The notes beneath the pieces were generated by a model. It did not search any database. It worked only from the letters and a program-made list of their open reading frames with translations, and had not been told where the DNA came from. Shown piece after piece: positions 8,104-16,332 of a DNA stretch of 16,725 nucleotides (positions are counted from its first letter, which is position 1; every line of letters starts with the position of its first letter). A program made the translations under genes and the position numbers. Source of the DNA: Gammaproteobacteria bacterium (GTDB lineage Bacteria; Pseudomonadota; Gammaproteobacteria; Steroidobacterales; Steroidobacteraceae); the NCBI GenBank assembly GCA_009923475.1, contig RFTM01000004.1, positions 1 to 16,725 on the forward strand. Direction: 5' to 3'.

Positions 8104-11100
8104 ATGTCGCTGCTCGATTTCCCGATCCGCCGCTACCAGTTCACGCTGGTGGCGTTCCTCTGCCTGGTCGCGATCGGGCTCTACAGCTTCTCGTCGATCC
8201 CGCGCGAGGAGGATCCCTCGTTCGAGATCTCGGGCTTCGACATCTCGGCGATCATGCCGGGCGCCGACCCGAAGGACCTCGAGCGGCTGATCACCAAGCC
8301 GCTCGAGGACCGGCTCGCCGAGCTCGACGACCTGCGCCAGATGGAGAGCGTGGTGGCGGACGGCGTGTCGTTCACCATCGTCGAGTTCCTCGCCAGCACC
8401 GATGCCGACAAGAAATACGAGGAGGTGGTGCGCGAGGTCAACGCGCTGCGCCCCACGCTGCCGCCGGAACTGCGGCAGCTGCATATCCGCCGCTTCAGCC
8501 CGGGCCTCGTCAACATCGTGCAGTACGCGCTCGTCTCCGACGAGGCGCCGTACGGCGAGCTGCAGGAGCATGCGCGCGACCTCAAGGACGCCCTGAAGGC
8601 CGTGCCCGGCGTGCGCACCGCCGAGAGCTGGGCCTATCCGCCGCGCGAACTGCGCGTGGAGGTCGACCTGCGCCGCATCGCGGAGCTCGGCCTCAGCCCG
8701 TCGCGCATCGCGCAGGCCCTCGAGAGCGAGAACGCCAACATCCCGGCGGGCATCGTCGACATCGGGCCGCGCAGCTTCACCGTGAAGAGCACGGGCGCCT
8801 ACGCCGACCTCGAGCAGGTGCGCGATACGGTGGTCGCCGCCGTCGCCGGACGCGTGGTGCGGGTGCGCGACCTCGGCACGGTGAAGTGGGCGGACGGCGA
8901 ATGGGGCCACGTCGGCCGCTACAACGGCAAGCGCGCGGTGTTCGTCACCGCCAACATGAAGTCGGGCTACAACGTGCTCGAGGTGCGCGAGTCGATCGTC
9001 GCGACCGTCGACCGCTGGGCCGCCGGCCTGCCGAAGCGCATCGCGCTCGAGCTCGCCTTCGACCAGTCGCGCAACGTCGCCAAGCGCCTCGACCGCCTCT
9101 ACATGGATTTCGCCCTCGCCATCGCGGTGGTGATGCTGACCTTGCTGCCGCTCGGACTGCGCGCCGCGGGCATCGTCATGATCTCGATACCGCTGTCGCT
9201 CGCCTTCGGCATCGCGGTGCTGTACTTCCTCGGTTTCTCGCTGAACCAGCTGTCCATCGCGGGTTTCGTGGTGGCGCTCGGGCTGCTGGTCGACGACTCC
9301 ATCGTCGCGGTGGAGAACATCGCGCGCCACCTGCGCATGGGCTACGACCGCACGCGGGCGGCGATCGCCGGCACGCGCCAGATCTTCATCGCCATCCTCG
9401 GCTGCACGGCCACGCTGGTGTTCGCGTTCCTGCCGCTGATGGCGCTGCCCGGCACCGCCGGCAAGTTCATCCGCGTGCTGCCGACCGCGGTGGTCGCGAC
9501 CATCATCGGTTCGCTGCTGATCGCGCTCTTCATCATCCCCTTCCTCGCGAGCCGCATGCTGCGCGAGGAGCCGCAGCACGAAGGCAACCGGCTGCTGCAG
9601 CGGATCATGGGGGCCATCCACCGCTACTACCGCCCCGCCCTGCACTTCTGCCTCGCCCGCCCCAAGGCGACCGTGCTCGCGGCCATCGGCGGCTCGCTGC
9701 TGCTGTCGGTCCTGCTGGTGCCGGTGCTCGGGTCGAGCCTGTTCCCGAAAGCCGACACGCCGCAGTTCCTGGTGCAGATCGACGCCCCGACCGGCACCAG
9801 CTACGCCGAGACCGACCGCGCGCTGCGCTTCGTCGAGGACGAGGTGCGCAAGGTGCCCGGCATCAGGACGGTGGCGGCGAACCTCGGCCGCGGCAACCCG
9901 CAGGTCTACTACAACCACATCCAGCGGCAGGAATCGGCCGCCTACGCCGAGGTGCTCGGCGTGCTCGAGCGGTACGACGCGCGCCGCACGCCGCGCGACC
10001 TCGACGCGCTCCGCAAGCGCCTCGACGGCTATCCCGGCGCGCGCATCTCGGTCAAGGAATTCCAGAACGGCCCGCCGGTGGCGGCGCCGGTCGCGATCCG
10101 CATCGTCGGACCCGACCTTGCGACGCTCGACCGCCTCGCACGCGAGGTCGAGACCCTGCTGGAGGCGACTCCCGGCACGCGCGACGTGCGCAACCCGCTC
10201 AAGTTCACGCGCACCAACATCAGGGTGGAGGCCGACACGGCCAAGGCGGCGCTGCTCGGCGTGCCGGCGGTCGAGATCGACCGCACGGTGCGGCTCGCGG
10301 TGTCCGGGCTGCAGGCCGGCACCTTCAAGGCGGACGACGGCGAGCAATACCCGATCGTGGTGCGCCCGCCCTTCGAGGCCCGCGCCGACCTGCGCGCGCT
10401 CGGCGAGGCGCGGCTGACCTCCGTCACCGGCGCGACGCTGCCGCTGTCGCAGGTGTCGAAGGTCGGGCTCGAGCCCGCGCCGGTGCTGATCTCGCGCTTC
10501 GCGCGCGAGCGCGCCGTGACCGTCACGGCGCAGGTCGAGCGGGGCCTGAACACCGGCAAGATCACCGCCGGGGTGGTCGACAAGCTCGACGACATCGACT
10601 GGCCGCGCGGCTACCGCTACGTGCTGGGCGGCGATGCCGAAGCGGGCGCGGAGTCCTTCGCCGGCATCGGCACCGCGGCCATCGTCGCCATCTTCGGCAT
10701 CTTCGCCATCCTGGTGCTCGAGTTCGGCAGCTTCCGCTCGACGCTCATCGTGCTCACCGTGGTGCCGCTCGGCATCATCGGCGGCATGGTGATGCTGCTC
10801 GTCACCGGCAACGAGATCTCGTTCACGGCCAGCATCGGCTTCATCGCGCTCATCGGCATCGAGATCAAGAACTCGATATTGCTGGTCGACTTCACCAACC
10901 AGCTGCGCGAGGACGGGGTGCCGCTCGACGAGGCCATCGAGCAGGCGGGCGAGATCCGTTTCCTGCCGATCCTGTTGACCTCGGCGACGGCCATCGGCGG
11001 CCTGCTGCCGCTCGCGGTGCAGAACTCGGGGCTCTATTCGCCCATGGCCTGGGTGATCATCGGCGGTCTCATCAGCTCGACGCTGCTCGCGCGGCTCGTC

Positions 11101-11196
11101 ACGCCCGTGATGTACAAGTTGATGCCGCCCGAGGGCCACGAGCCGCGCAACCTGCAGCGCGGCGACGCGCCCGAGGCCTCCGGCGCCCTGCTGTGA
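8104..11196 (+). CDS. RND efflux permease (AcrB/HAE1-like)
   Basis: Inner-membrane proton/drug antiporter subunit of 1030 residues, the expected length for the AcrB/HAE1 class. It opens with the typical short cytoplasmic stretch and first helix (LLDFPIRRYQFTLVAFLCLVA, split at about residue 20), then a first periplasmic porter domain. The proton-relay residues are present: adjacent Asp397-Asp398 in GLLVDDSIVAVENI (helix 4) and Lys922 in GIEIKNSILLVDF (helix 10). The second periplasmic domain begins at LGSSLFPKADTPQFLVQID. The metal-exporter CzcA-type signature is not evident, so organic substrates such as drugs, solvents or lipophilic acids are more likely; the substrate cannot be read from sequence. 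It is the last gene of the operon and ends 15 bp from a convergent gene. Confidence 0.94.
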   Translation: MSLLDFPIRRYQFTLVAFLCLVAIGLYSFSSIPREEDPSFEISGFDISAIMPGADPKDLERLITKPLEDRLAELDDLRQMESVVADGVSFTIVEFLASTDADKKYEEVVREVNALRPTLPPELRQLHIRRFSPGLVNIVQYALVSDEAPYGELQEHARDLKDALKAVPGVRTAESWAYPPRELRVEVDLRRIAELGLSPSRIAQALESENANIPAGIVDIGPRSFTVKSTGAYADLEQVRDTVVAAVAGRVVRVRDLGTVKWADGEWGHVGRYNGKRAVFVTANMKSGYNVLEVRESIVATVDRWAAGLPKRIALELAFDQSRNVAKRLDRLYMDFALAIAVVMLTLLPLGLRAAGIVMISIPLSLAFGIAVLYFLGFSLNQLSIAGFVVALGLLVDDSIVAVENIARHLRMGYDRTRAAIAGTRQIFIAILGCTATLVFAFLPLMALPGTAGKFIRVLPTAVVATIIGSLLIALFIIPFLASRMLREEPQHEGNRLLQRIMGAIHRYYRPALHFCLARPKATVLAAIGGSLLLSVLLVPVLGSSLFPKADTPQFLVQIDAPTGTSYAETDRALRFVEDEVRKVPGIRTVAANLGRGNPQVYYNHIQRQESAAYAEVLGVLERYDARRTPRDLDALRKRLDGYPGARISVKEFQNGPPVAAPVAIRIVGPDLATLDRLAREVETLLEATPGTRDVRNPLKFTRTNIRVEADTAKAALLGVPAVEIDRTVRLAVSGLQAGTFKADDGEQYPIVVRPPFEARADLRALGEARLTSVTGATLPLSQVSKVGLEPAPVLISRFARERAVTVTAQVERGLNTGKITAGVVDKLDDIDWPRGYRYVLGGDAEAGAESFAGIGTAAIVAIFGIFAILVLEFGSFRSTLIVLTVVPLGIIGGMVMLLVTGNEISFTASIGFIALIGIEIKNSILLVDFTNQLREDGVPLDEAIEQAGEIRFLPILLTSATAIGGLLPLAVQNSGLYSPMAWVIIGGLISSTLLARLVTPVMYKLMPPEGHEPRNLQRGDAPEASGALL

Positions 11197-11211
11197 CCGG
11201 CCGGCCGCCGG
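11197..11211. terminator. GC hairpin between convergent genes, possible bidirectional terminator
   Basis: CCGGC (11197-11201) and GCCGG (11207-11211) can form a 5-bp stem with a five-base loop, filling the whole gap between the permease stop and the stop of the convergent gene. There is no T-run on either side, so it is not a classic intrinsic terminator. Confidence 0.25.
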
Positions 11212-12324
11212 CTACCGGAGACCGTTCGGCAGCCAGCCGATCGAGTCGGCGTGCAGGCTCTGCACGTAGAGGCGATCCGGCGTCTCGGTGACGGCGGTGG
11301 TCTCGGGATAGGCGCCCGAAGGGTCCTGCAGGTCGGCGACTATGCGGCCGTCCTCGGTGAAGGCGATGACATGCCCGTAGGGCTTGGGCACCGGCCACAT
11401 CGCCCGCGGCAGGCGCAGCGTGACCTTGCGCAATGCGGGATACGGCGCGAGCGAATCGACGAGCGCGCTGCGCGGCTTGGTGAAGCCGGTCCAGATGCGG
11501 CCGTCGAGGCCCCGCACCAGGTTGTCGGGATAGCCCGGCAGCCCGTCGAGCAGCACGGTGGCGCTGGCGGGCGGCGCGCCGCGGGAAAGGTCCAGGCCGC
11601 GCGCGTCGGCGGCGATGCGCCACACGCGATAGCGTCCGGTCTCGGCGACCAGCAGGCCGCGCCCGTCCCGGGTCAGCACGATGCCGTTGGGGAAGCTGAG
11701 GCCGCCCGCCACGCGCTGCACCGCGCCGGTCGCGGGGTCGTACACCAGCACGCGGCCGGTGGCCGAGTTCTCGAGGATGTCGCGCACGCTCGCCTCGAAG
11801 GTGCCGCCCCAGTCGCGCGGCGAGAAGCGCCGCGAGGCGTCGGTGAAATAGACCTTGCCGTCCGGCGCCACCGTCACCGCATCGGCATAGCGCAGCGGCT
11901 CGCCGTCCACCGCGTCGACCAGCACGCGCACCGCGCCCTCGCGGTCGATGGCGAGCAGGCCGCGCATCGCGTCGGCGGCGACCATGCGGCCCGCGGCGTC
12001 GAAGTCGAAGCCGAGCACGCGGCCGCCGGTCCTGGCGAACACCGTGCGCCCGCTGCCGTCGGGCTTCATGCGCAGCACGAGACCGTCCGCCACCGCCGCG
12101 TAGAGCATGCCGTCCGGGCCGATCGCGACATGCTCGGGCCCCGCGTGGCCGCCGAGCTCGATGCGGCGCAGCCCCGCGAGGCGCGTGTTGACCGCGTGCA
12201 CGCCGGTGTAGCCCGGCGACGGCGTCGCCCGCCATGCCACCGGCGCGACGGGCACCGGCCAGACCGCGAGGTAGACGAGCAGCGCGGCGACGAGCAGCGC
12301 CAGGACGCCGGGCGCGCGGCGCAT
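11212..12324 (-). CDS. membrane-anchored strictosidine synthase-like / SMP-30-type beta-propeller protein
   Basis: Six-bladed propeller protein of 370 residues, of the strictosidine synthase-like (APMAP/SSL) and SMP-30/gluconolactonase superfamily; bacterial members are mostly presumed lactone or ester hydrolases. The N-terminus (residues 5-24) is one hydrophobic membrane anchor with the rest probably periplasmic. The propeller starts around GPEHVAIGPDGMLYAA (residues 63-77). The strictosidine-synthase signature appears as DILENSATGRVLVYDPATG and LSFPNGIVLTRDG (about 182-221). Likely calcium-site residues are Glu64, Asn213 and Asp267, by analogy with the superfamily. The ATG at 12324 shares its A with the TGA of the upstream ligase gene, so the two are translationally coupled, which suggests a shared acyl or lactone substrate. 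True strictosidine synthesis is not implied. Confidence 0.85.
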   Translation of the reverse strand: MRRAPGVLALLVAALLVYLAVWPVPVAPVAWRATPSPGYTGVHAVNTRLAGLRRIELGGHAGPEHVAIGPDGMLYAAVADGLVLRMKPDGSGRTVFARTGGRVLGFDFDAAGRMVAADAMRGLLAIDREGAVRVLVDAVDGEPLRYADAVTVAPDGKVYFTDASRRFSPRDWGGTFEASVRDILENSATGRVLVYDPATGAVQRVAGGLSFPNGIVLTRDGRGLLVAETGRYRVWRIAADARGLDLSRGAPPASATVLLDGLPGYPDNLVRGLDGRIWTGFTKPRSALVDSLAPYPALRKVTLRLPRAMWPVPKPYGHVIAFTEDGRIVADLQDPSGAYPETTAVTETPDRLYVQSLHADSIGWLPNGLR

Positions 12325-13946
12325 CAGGACGGCAGCCGGTGGTCGCGGAAGCGTTCGCGCAGGATGCTCTTCTGCATCTTGCCGGTGGCGCCGAGCGGGA
12401 TGGCGTCGACGAACACCACGTCGTCGGGCACCTGCCACTTGGCGACCTTGCCCTCGTAGAACGCGCGCAGCTCGGCCGGGGTGACCTCCACGCCCGGCTT
12501 GCGCACCACCACCAGCAGCGGCCGTTCGTCCCACTTCGGATGGGGCACCGCGATGCAGGCGGCCATCGCCACCGCCGGATGCGCCATCGCGATGTTCTCG
12601 ATGTCGATGGAGCTGATCCACTCGCCGCCCGACTTGATGACGTCCTTGCTGCGGTCGGTGATCTGCATGAAGCCGTCTTCGTCGATGGTGGCGACGTCGC
12701 CGGTCGGGAACCAGCCGTCGCGCAGCAGCGGTTCGTCGGTGCGGCGGAAGTAGCTCGAGATGACCCACGGGCCGCGCACCAGCAGGTCGCCGGAGGACTT
12801 GCCGTCCCAAGGCAGTTCGTCGCCTTCGGCGTCGACGACCTTCATGTCGACGCCGAAGATGGCGCGGCCCTGCATCGCGAGCACGCGCACTTTCCCGGCC
12901 TCGTCCAGTCCGGCATGCTTGGGCTTGAAGCTGCTGCCGGTGCCGAGCGGCGAGGTCTCGGTCATGCCCCAGCCCTGCAGCACCGACACGCCGTGCGCGC
13001 GGAACGCCGTGATCATCGCAGGCGGCACGGCCGAGCCGCCGATGAGCGTGCGCTTGAGCGTCGAGAAACGCAGGCCGTTGGCGTTGAGGTGGTTGAGCAT
13101 CGCGAGCCACACCGTCGGCACGCCCGCGGCCATGGTCACGCCCTCCGCTTCGACCAGTTCGTACACGGACTTGCCGTCGAGGGCCGGGCCGGGCAGCACG
13201 AGCTTGGCGCCCGCCATCGGCGCGCCGTACGGCAGGCCCCAGCCGTTCACATGGAACATCGGCACCACGGGCAGGATGGAATCCAGCGCCGACAGCGCCT
13301 GCCCGTCCGGCAGCGCGGCGGTGATGGCGTGCAGCAGCGTGGAACGGTGGCTGTAGAGCACGCCCTTGGGGTTGCCGGTGGTGCCGCTGGTGTAGCAGAG
13401 CGCCGCGGCCAGCCGCTCGTCGAAGGTCGGCCAGCGGTAATCGACGCCGTGCGCGGCGATCAGCGCCTCATAGCTGACGAGGCCGGGGATGCCGGTGTCG
13501 GCGGGCAGGGCATCCGCCTCGCAGAGCGCGACCCAGTGCTTGACCGTCGGGCACTTCGCCGCGATCGCCTTCACGAGCGGCAGGAAGGTCATGTCGAAGC
13601 AGAAGACGCGGTCCTCGGCGTCGTTGACGATCCAGACGACCTGCTCCGGCGGGAGCCGCGGATTGACGGTGTGGACCACGCGCCCGCTGCCGCTCACGCC
13701 GAAATAAAGCTCGAGATGGCGGTAGCCGTTCCAGGCGAGGGTCGCGACCCGGTCCGACTCGGCGAGGCCCATCGCATCGAGCGCCTGCGCGAGGCGGCGC
13801 GAGCGCAGCTCGGCGTCGCGGTAGGTGTAGCGGTGGATGTCGCCCTCGACGCGGCGGGAGACGACCTGCTGCGTGGCATGGTGCCGCGCGGCGAACACGA
13901 TGAGGTTGGAGATCAGCAGCGGATGGTCCTGCATCAGACCCAGCAT
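12324..13946 (-). CDS. AlkK-like medium/long-chain acyl-CoA ligase (AMP-binding)
   Basis: Adenylate-forming ligase of 540 residues that activates a carboxylic acid with ATP and CoA. All core motifs are present: the P-loop [11 protein letters not shown] (185-195), [12 protein letters not shown] (325-336), TGD (415-417), the hinge [15 protein letters not shown] (431-445) and the catalytic Lys523 in GATGKMQK. From the N-terminal [12 protein letters not shown] through [15 protein letters not shown] and [13 protein letters not shown] it closely resembles AlkK of alkane degraders as I recall that sequence, so a medium- or long-chain fatty acid is the best guess. Aryl or other acids remain possible. 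I chose ATG 13946, which has a GGGGGAAG ribosome site, over the in-frame TTG at 13967. The stop overlaps the start of the propeller gene. Confidence 0.92.
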   Translation of the reverse strand: MLGLMQDHPLLISNLIVFAARHHATQQVVSRRVEGDIHRYTYRDAELRSRRLAQALDAMGLAESDRVATLAWNGYRHLELYFGVSGSGRVVHTVNPRLPPEQVVWIVNDAEDRVFCFDMTFLPLVKAIAAKCPTVKHWVALCEADALPADTGIPGLVSYEALIAAHGVDYRWPTFDERLAAALCYTSGTTGNPKGVLYSHRSTLLHAITAALPDGQALSALDSILPVVPMFHVNGWGLPYGAPMAGAKLVLPGPALDGKSVYELVEAEGVTMAAGVPTVWLAMLNHLNANGLRFSTLKRTLIGGSAVPPAMITAFRAHGVSVLQGWGMTETSPLGTGSSFKPKHAGLDEAGKVRVLAMQGRAIFGVDMKVVDAEGDELPWDGKSSGDLLVRGPWVISSYFRRTDEPLLRDGWFPTGDVATIDEDGFMQITDRSKDVIKSGGEWISSIDIENIAMAHPAVAMAACIAVPHPKWDERPLLVVVRKPGVEVTPAELRAFYEGKVAKWQVPDDVVFVDAIPLGATGKMQKSILRERFRDHRLPS

Positions 13947-13977
13947 GGTCTTCCCCCGAAAGGTCAATGAAAGCCCG

Positions 13978-13983
13978 AGTGTA
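13978..13983 (-). promoter_or_regulatory. weak candidate -10 box for the ligase gene
   Basis: On the minus strand the gap between the methyltransferase stop and the ligase start contains TACACT, in the context GGGTACACTCGG. It would start transcription near 13971 and give a leader of about 25 nt with the ribosome site in place. No good -35 is seen. It would allow the ligase-propeller pair to be transcribed separately from the upstream UbiD-methyltransferase pair. Confidence 0.25.
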
Positions 13984-14015
13984 CCCGAACCGCTCCCATA
14001 GGCAGCGGGCCCCGT

Positions 14016-14615
14016 TCAGCCCGCCGTCTCGAGCTCCCAGGTGACGAGCGGCGACCCGCGCCTCAGCCAGAACCCGGCGCCCACCTGCCGGAAGTTCCGG
14101 GCGAGCCGGCGGCGGTACCAGTCGGCGCTGCGCATGTGGACCTCGCGGTCGGTGCGCGACTGGTCGGCGTTCTCGCGCCAGTCGCGGCGCGTCAAGGCGC
14201 TGAAATACAGCACGCCGCGGCAGAGCCGCGCGAAGTTGGCCATCGCCCTCGACGCGGCCGCATCGTCCAGATACTGCAGCACGTCGTAGCAGACCGCGAG
14301 GTCGAAGGGCTGGCGCGGACGCCAATCGGCGAGGCTGCCCTGCACCCAGCCGTAGCGGCGACAAAGATACTCGCTGTACTCCAGCCCGACATAGGTGGCG
14401 CCCGGCAGCGCGCGCAACAACGGCTCGCGCATCAGGCCGAGGCCGCAGCCGGCATCGAGGATGCTCGCCACCGGGCAGTCGATGTGGCGGGTGTAGGCCG
14501 CGATGAACTGCGCACGGCGCGCCATCTCGGCGCGCGAGGCCACCGAGGTGCGTCCGTCGCGATAGAAGCGCTTGTAGTACTCGCGGCCGAAACGCGCCGC
14601 GCCGGCCCCGCTCAC
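14016..14615 (-). CDS. class I SAM-dependent methyltransferase
   Basis: Small Rossmann-fold methyltransferase of 199 residues. The SAM-binding motif I is SILDAGCGLGL (51-61), the acidic residue closing strand 2 is Glu79 in YVGLEYS, and the DLAVCYDVLQYLDD segment (105-118) is the usual strand-4/post-motif region. There is no signal peptide or membrane segment. The start is a GTG at 14615, placed by its overlap with the UbiD stop (GTGA) and by the N-terminal MSGAGAARFGREYYKRFYRDG. Frame sequence upstream of it is shadow of the UbiD gene. The tight coupling suggests it acts on the same substrate or product as the UbiD-like enzyme, for example methylating a hydroxyl or carboxyl group, but the acceptor is unknown. 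It resembles generic methyltransferase types 11/23/25 and cannot be assigned more finely. Confidence 0.85.
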   Translation of the reverse strand: MSGAGAARFGREYYKRFYRDGRTSVASRAEMARRAQFIAAYTRHIDCPVASILDAGCGLGLMREPLLRALPGATYVGLEYSEYLCRRYGWVQGSLADWRPRQPFDLAVCYDVLQYLDDAAASRAMANFARLCRGVLYFSALTRRDWRENADQSRTDREVHMRSADWYRRRLARNFRQVGAGFWLRRGSPLVTWELETAG

Positions 14616-16105
14616 AGGATGCCGGCGAGCTTCTTGGCGACCGCGGCCACCGCGGCCGGGTCGGCCTGCGAGACCTCCGGGTACTCGGTGAAGCGCTCCG
14701 GGATCTTGATGGTGGCGTCGATGCCCATCTGGTCCGAGCGGAACGCGCCGAACTGCGCCGATTTCTCGCAGGAAGGGTCGAGGATCATCGGGATGCCGTC
14801 CGGCTGCACGATGGAATCCTTGGCCGGCTGCCAGCGCGTCATCATCGCCCACTCGACCTGCTTGAGGTCGTAGGGGTCGACGTCGGGCCCGACCACGATC
14901 ACGAGCTTGGCGGTGCGGCCCCAGCGGCCGGCCGAGCCCCACACCGCGTGGATGACGTACTTGCCGAAGTTGGGATGCGGCTTGCGCCAGCCGTCGACCG
15001 AGAGCTGCACCACGTAGCACATGTTCGGGGTGACGGCGACGTCGTGCACCTCGGGGATCTTCTTGCGCAGGTCCGACAGGACCTCGCCTTCGACGGGCAG
15101 CAGCGCCATGTAGTTGTGGTCGAAGGGCGGCACCATCTCCATGGTGGCGTGCCAGATCGGCTTGCGGCGGCGCGTGAGGCACTTGATGCGCACGATGGGC
15201 AAGGCCTGCACGCGGTCGTAGTAGCCGACCGGGTTGGAGTGCCAGCCGATGGTCTCGATCTCGTCGGAGCAGACCTCGCCCTCGAGCACCCACTCGGCGT
15301 GCGCGGGCACCTCGAGGTCGACCGTCTCGCAGCGCACCATCTCGACGGGCGAGCCGCGCAGGCCGCCCGCGAAGGCCGTCTCGTCGACGTTGTAGGGCAC
15401 GCCGGTCGCCGAGGCGAGGTGCAGCGCGGGGTCGCAGACGCCGGCGATCGCGACCTCGAGCCGCTTGCCCATCTGCGAGGCCTTGAAGGTGTGGCGGCCG
15501 ATGTCGGAGAACGGCGGGTTCCACCAATAGAACGCCGCGAGGTCGGTCTTGGCCCGCTCCGGCTTGTAGCTGCCGCCCTGCGGGTGGGTGGCGTCGAGGA
15601 ACTGCGTGAAGCGGTACCAGCCGCAGTTGCGGCCGCCGGTCTCGGGGTCCTTCGAGAAGGTCATGGCGTTGGTGATGTAGGCCGGGCCCTCCTTGCCGAA
15701 CCAGACATGCGGCAGCTGCTTGTCGAGCGAGACCTCATCGCCCCGGATGATGACCTCCTTGCAGGGCGCGCCCGCCTTGTCGATGACCTTGGGCGCATGC
15801 CAGCGCGCGGGGTCCGCGAGCACCTCCGAATGGTGCAGCTTGGCGGCGCGCCAGTCGCGGAAGCCGATGGTCATCGCCGTGCGCTCGCGCGTCCCGAAGG
15901 GGTTGAACAGGATCGGCACGCCCTCGGTGTTGATGGCGTCGACCTTGTTGAGCATCAGCGCCGGACCGTCCTGGCTGCACACATGGTGCATCAGCGCCTG
16001 CAGCTCGTTGGTCTCGCGGCGGCCGTCGAGCGGCACGTCCACCTGCTTGAGCTGCCCGTCCTTCTCGAGCAGCGCGAGGAACTCGCGCATGTCCTTGAAC
16101 GCCAT
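14612..16105 (-). CDS. UbiD-family (de)carboxylase-like protein with altered active-site motif
   Basis: Member of the UbiD family, which uses prenylated FMN to decarboxylate or carboxylate aromatic and unsaturated acids; the 497-residue length fits. Recognisable elements are LEKDGQLKQVDVPLD (13-27), ITNAMTFSKDPETGGRNCGWYRF (split about 144-166), FAGGLRGSPVEMVRCETVDLEVP (245-267) and AEWVLEGEV (270-278). Asn160, Arg165 and Glu255 match residues known for cofactor/metal binding and catalysis. The usual EGP(F/Y)G(D/E)HTGYY motif, however, reads IGWHSNPVGYY (286-296). The catalytic Glu and Asp/Glu positions are therefore Ile286 and Asn291. The expected metal-ligand His after the Arg is also displaced. 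I start at ATG 16105 (MAFKDMREF) with GGGGG upstream; ATG 16135 would add ten residues. It may have diverged chemistry or need a partner subunit. No UbiX is in view. Confidence 0.85.
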   Translation of the reverse strand: MAFKDMREFLALLEKDGQLKQVDVPLDGRRETNELQALMHHVCSQDGPALMLNKVDAINTEGVPILFNPFGTRERTAMTIGFRDWRAAKLHHSEVLADPARWHAPKVIDKAGAPCKEVIIRGDEVSLDKQLPHVWFGKEGPAYITNAMTFSKDPETGGRNCGWYRFTQFLDATHPQGGSYKPERAKTDLAAFYWWNPPFSDIGRHTFKASQMGKRLEVAIAGVCDPALHLASATGVPYNVDETAFAGGLRGSPVEMVRCETVDLEVPAHAEWVLEGEVCSDEIETIGWHSNPVGYYDRVQALPIVRIKCLTRRRKPIWHATMEMVPPFDHNYMALLPVEGEVLSDLRKKIPEVHDVAVTPNMCYVVQLSVDGWRKPHPNFGKYVIHAVWGSAGRWGRTAKLVIVVGPDVDPYDLKQVEWAMMTRWQPAKDSIVQPDGIPMILDPSCEKSAQFGAFRSDQMGIDATIKIPERFTEYPEVSQADPAAVAAVAKKLAGIL

Positions 16106-16332
16106 CGGAACCCCCGTGTGCGCCGTCGGCAGCATGTTGCGGCCCCGGCACCGTTGCTGTTGTCGTGCGCAGAGGGTAACCCCGCCCCCCGGCCCCTGCC
16201 AGACCCGGACGGCGACGCCGCCCGCCGTGACCTTGCAATGGACAGCGCACGCGCGGCGGCGGTCGCCGGCCCCGCGAGGCGGCATCATCGGCAGGCACAC
16301 CCTCGGGACCGGGATCCCACGGAGAACTCCGC
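16106..16332. other. divergent intergenic region between UbiD and SDR genes
   Basis: About 227 bp separate two diverging start codons, so promoters for both directions must lie here. I find no strong sigma-70 boxes: GGTTACCCTC on the minus strand (about 16180) is a poor -10 candidate and TTGCAA at 16233 has no partner -10. A small palindrome, CGGAGAACTCCG (16320-16331), surrounds the SDR ribosome site. Confidence 0.5.

Noticed and set aside
6832..11139. A 1435-codon open frame on the minus strand opposite the adaptor and permease genes
   Set aside because: Its product is dominated by Arg, His, Ala, Asp and Glu with no domain; it mirrors the codon bias of the real RND genes on the other strand, a common GC-rich artefact.
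13947..13967. TTG start at 13967 for the CoA ligase
   Set aside because: It would place the GGGGGAAG ribosome site inside the gene; ATG 13946 gives the family-typical MLG N-terminus with good spacing.
12234..13970. A 578-codon plus-strand open frame opposite the CoA ligase
   Set aside because: His/Arg/Ala-rich composition and no domain; the minus-strand ligase has every catalytic motif.
16106..16300. N-terminal extension of the UbiD frame up to 16300
   Set aside because: The added residues do not resemble UbiD proteins; the family N-terminus begins at MAFKDMREF (16105).
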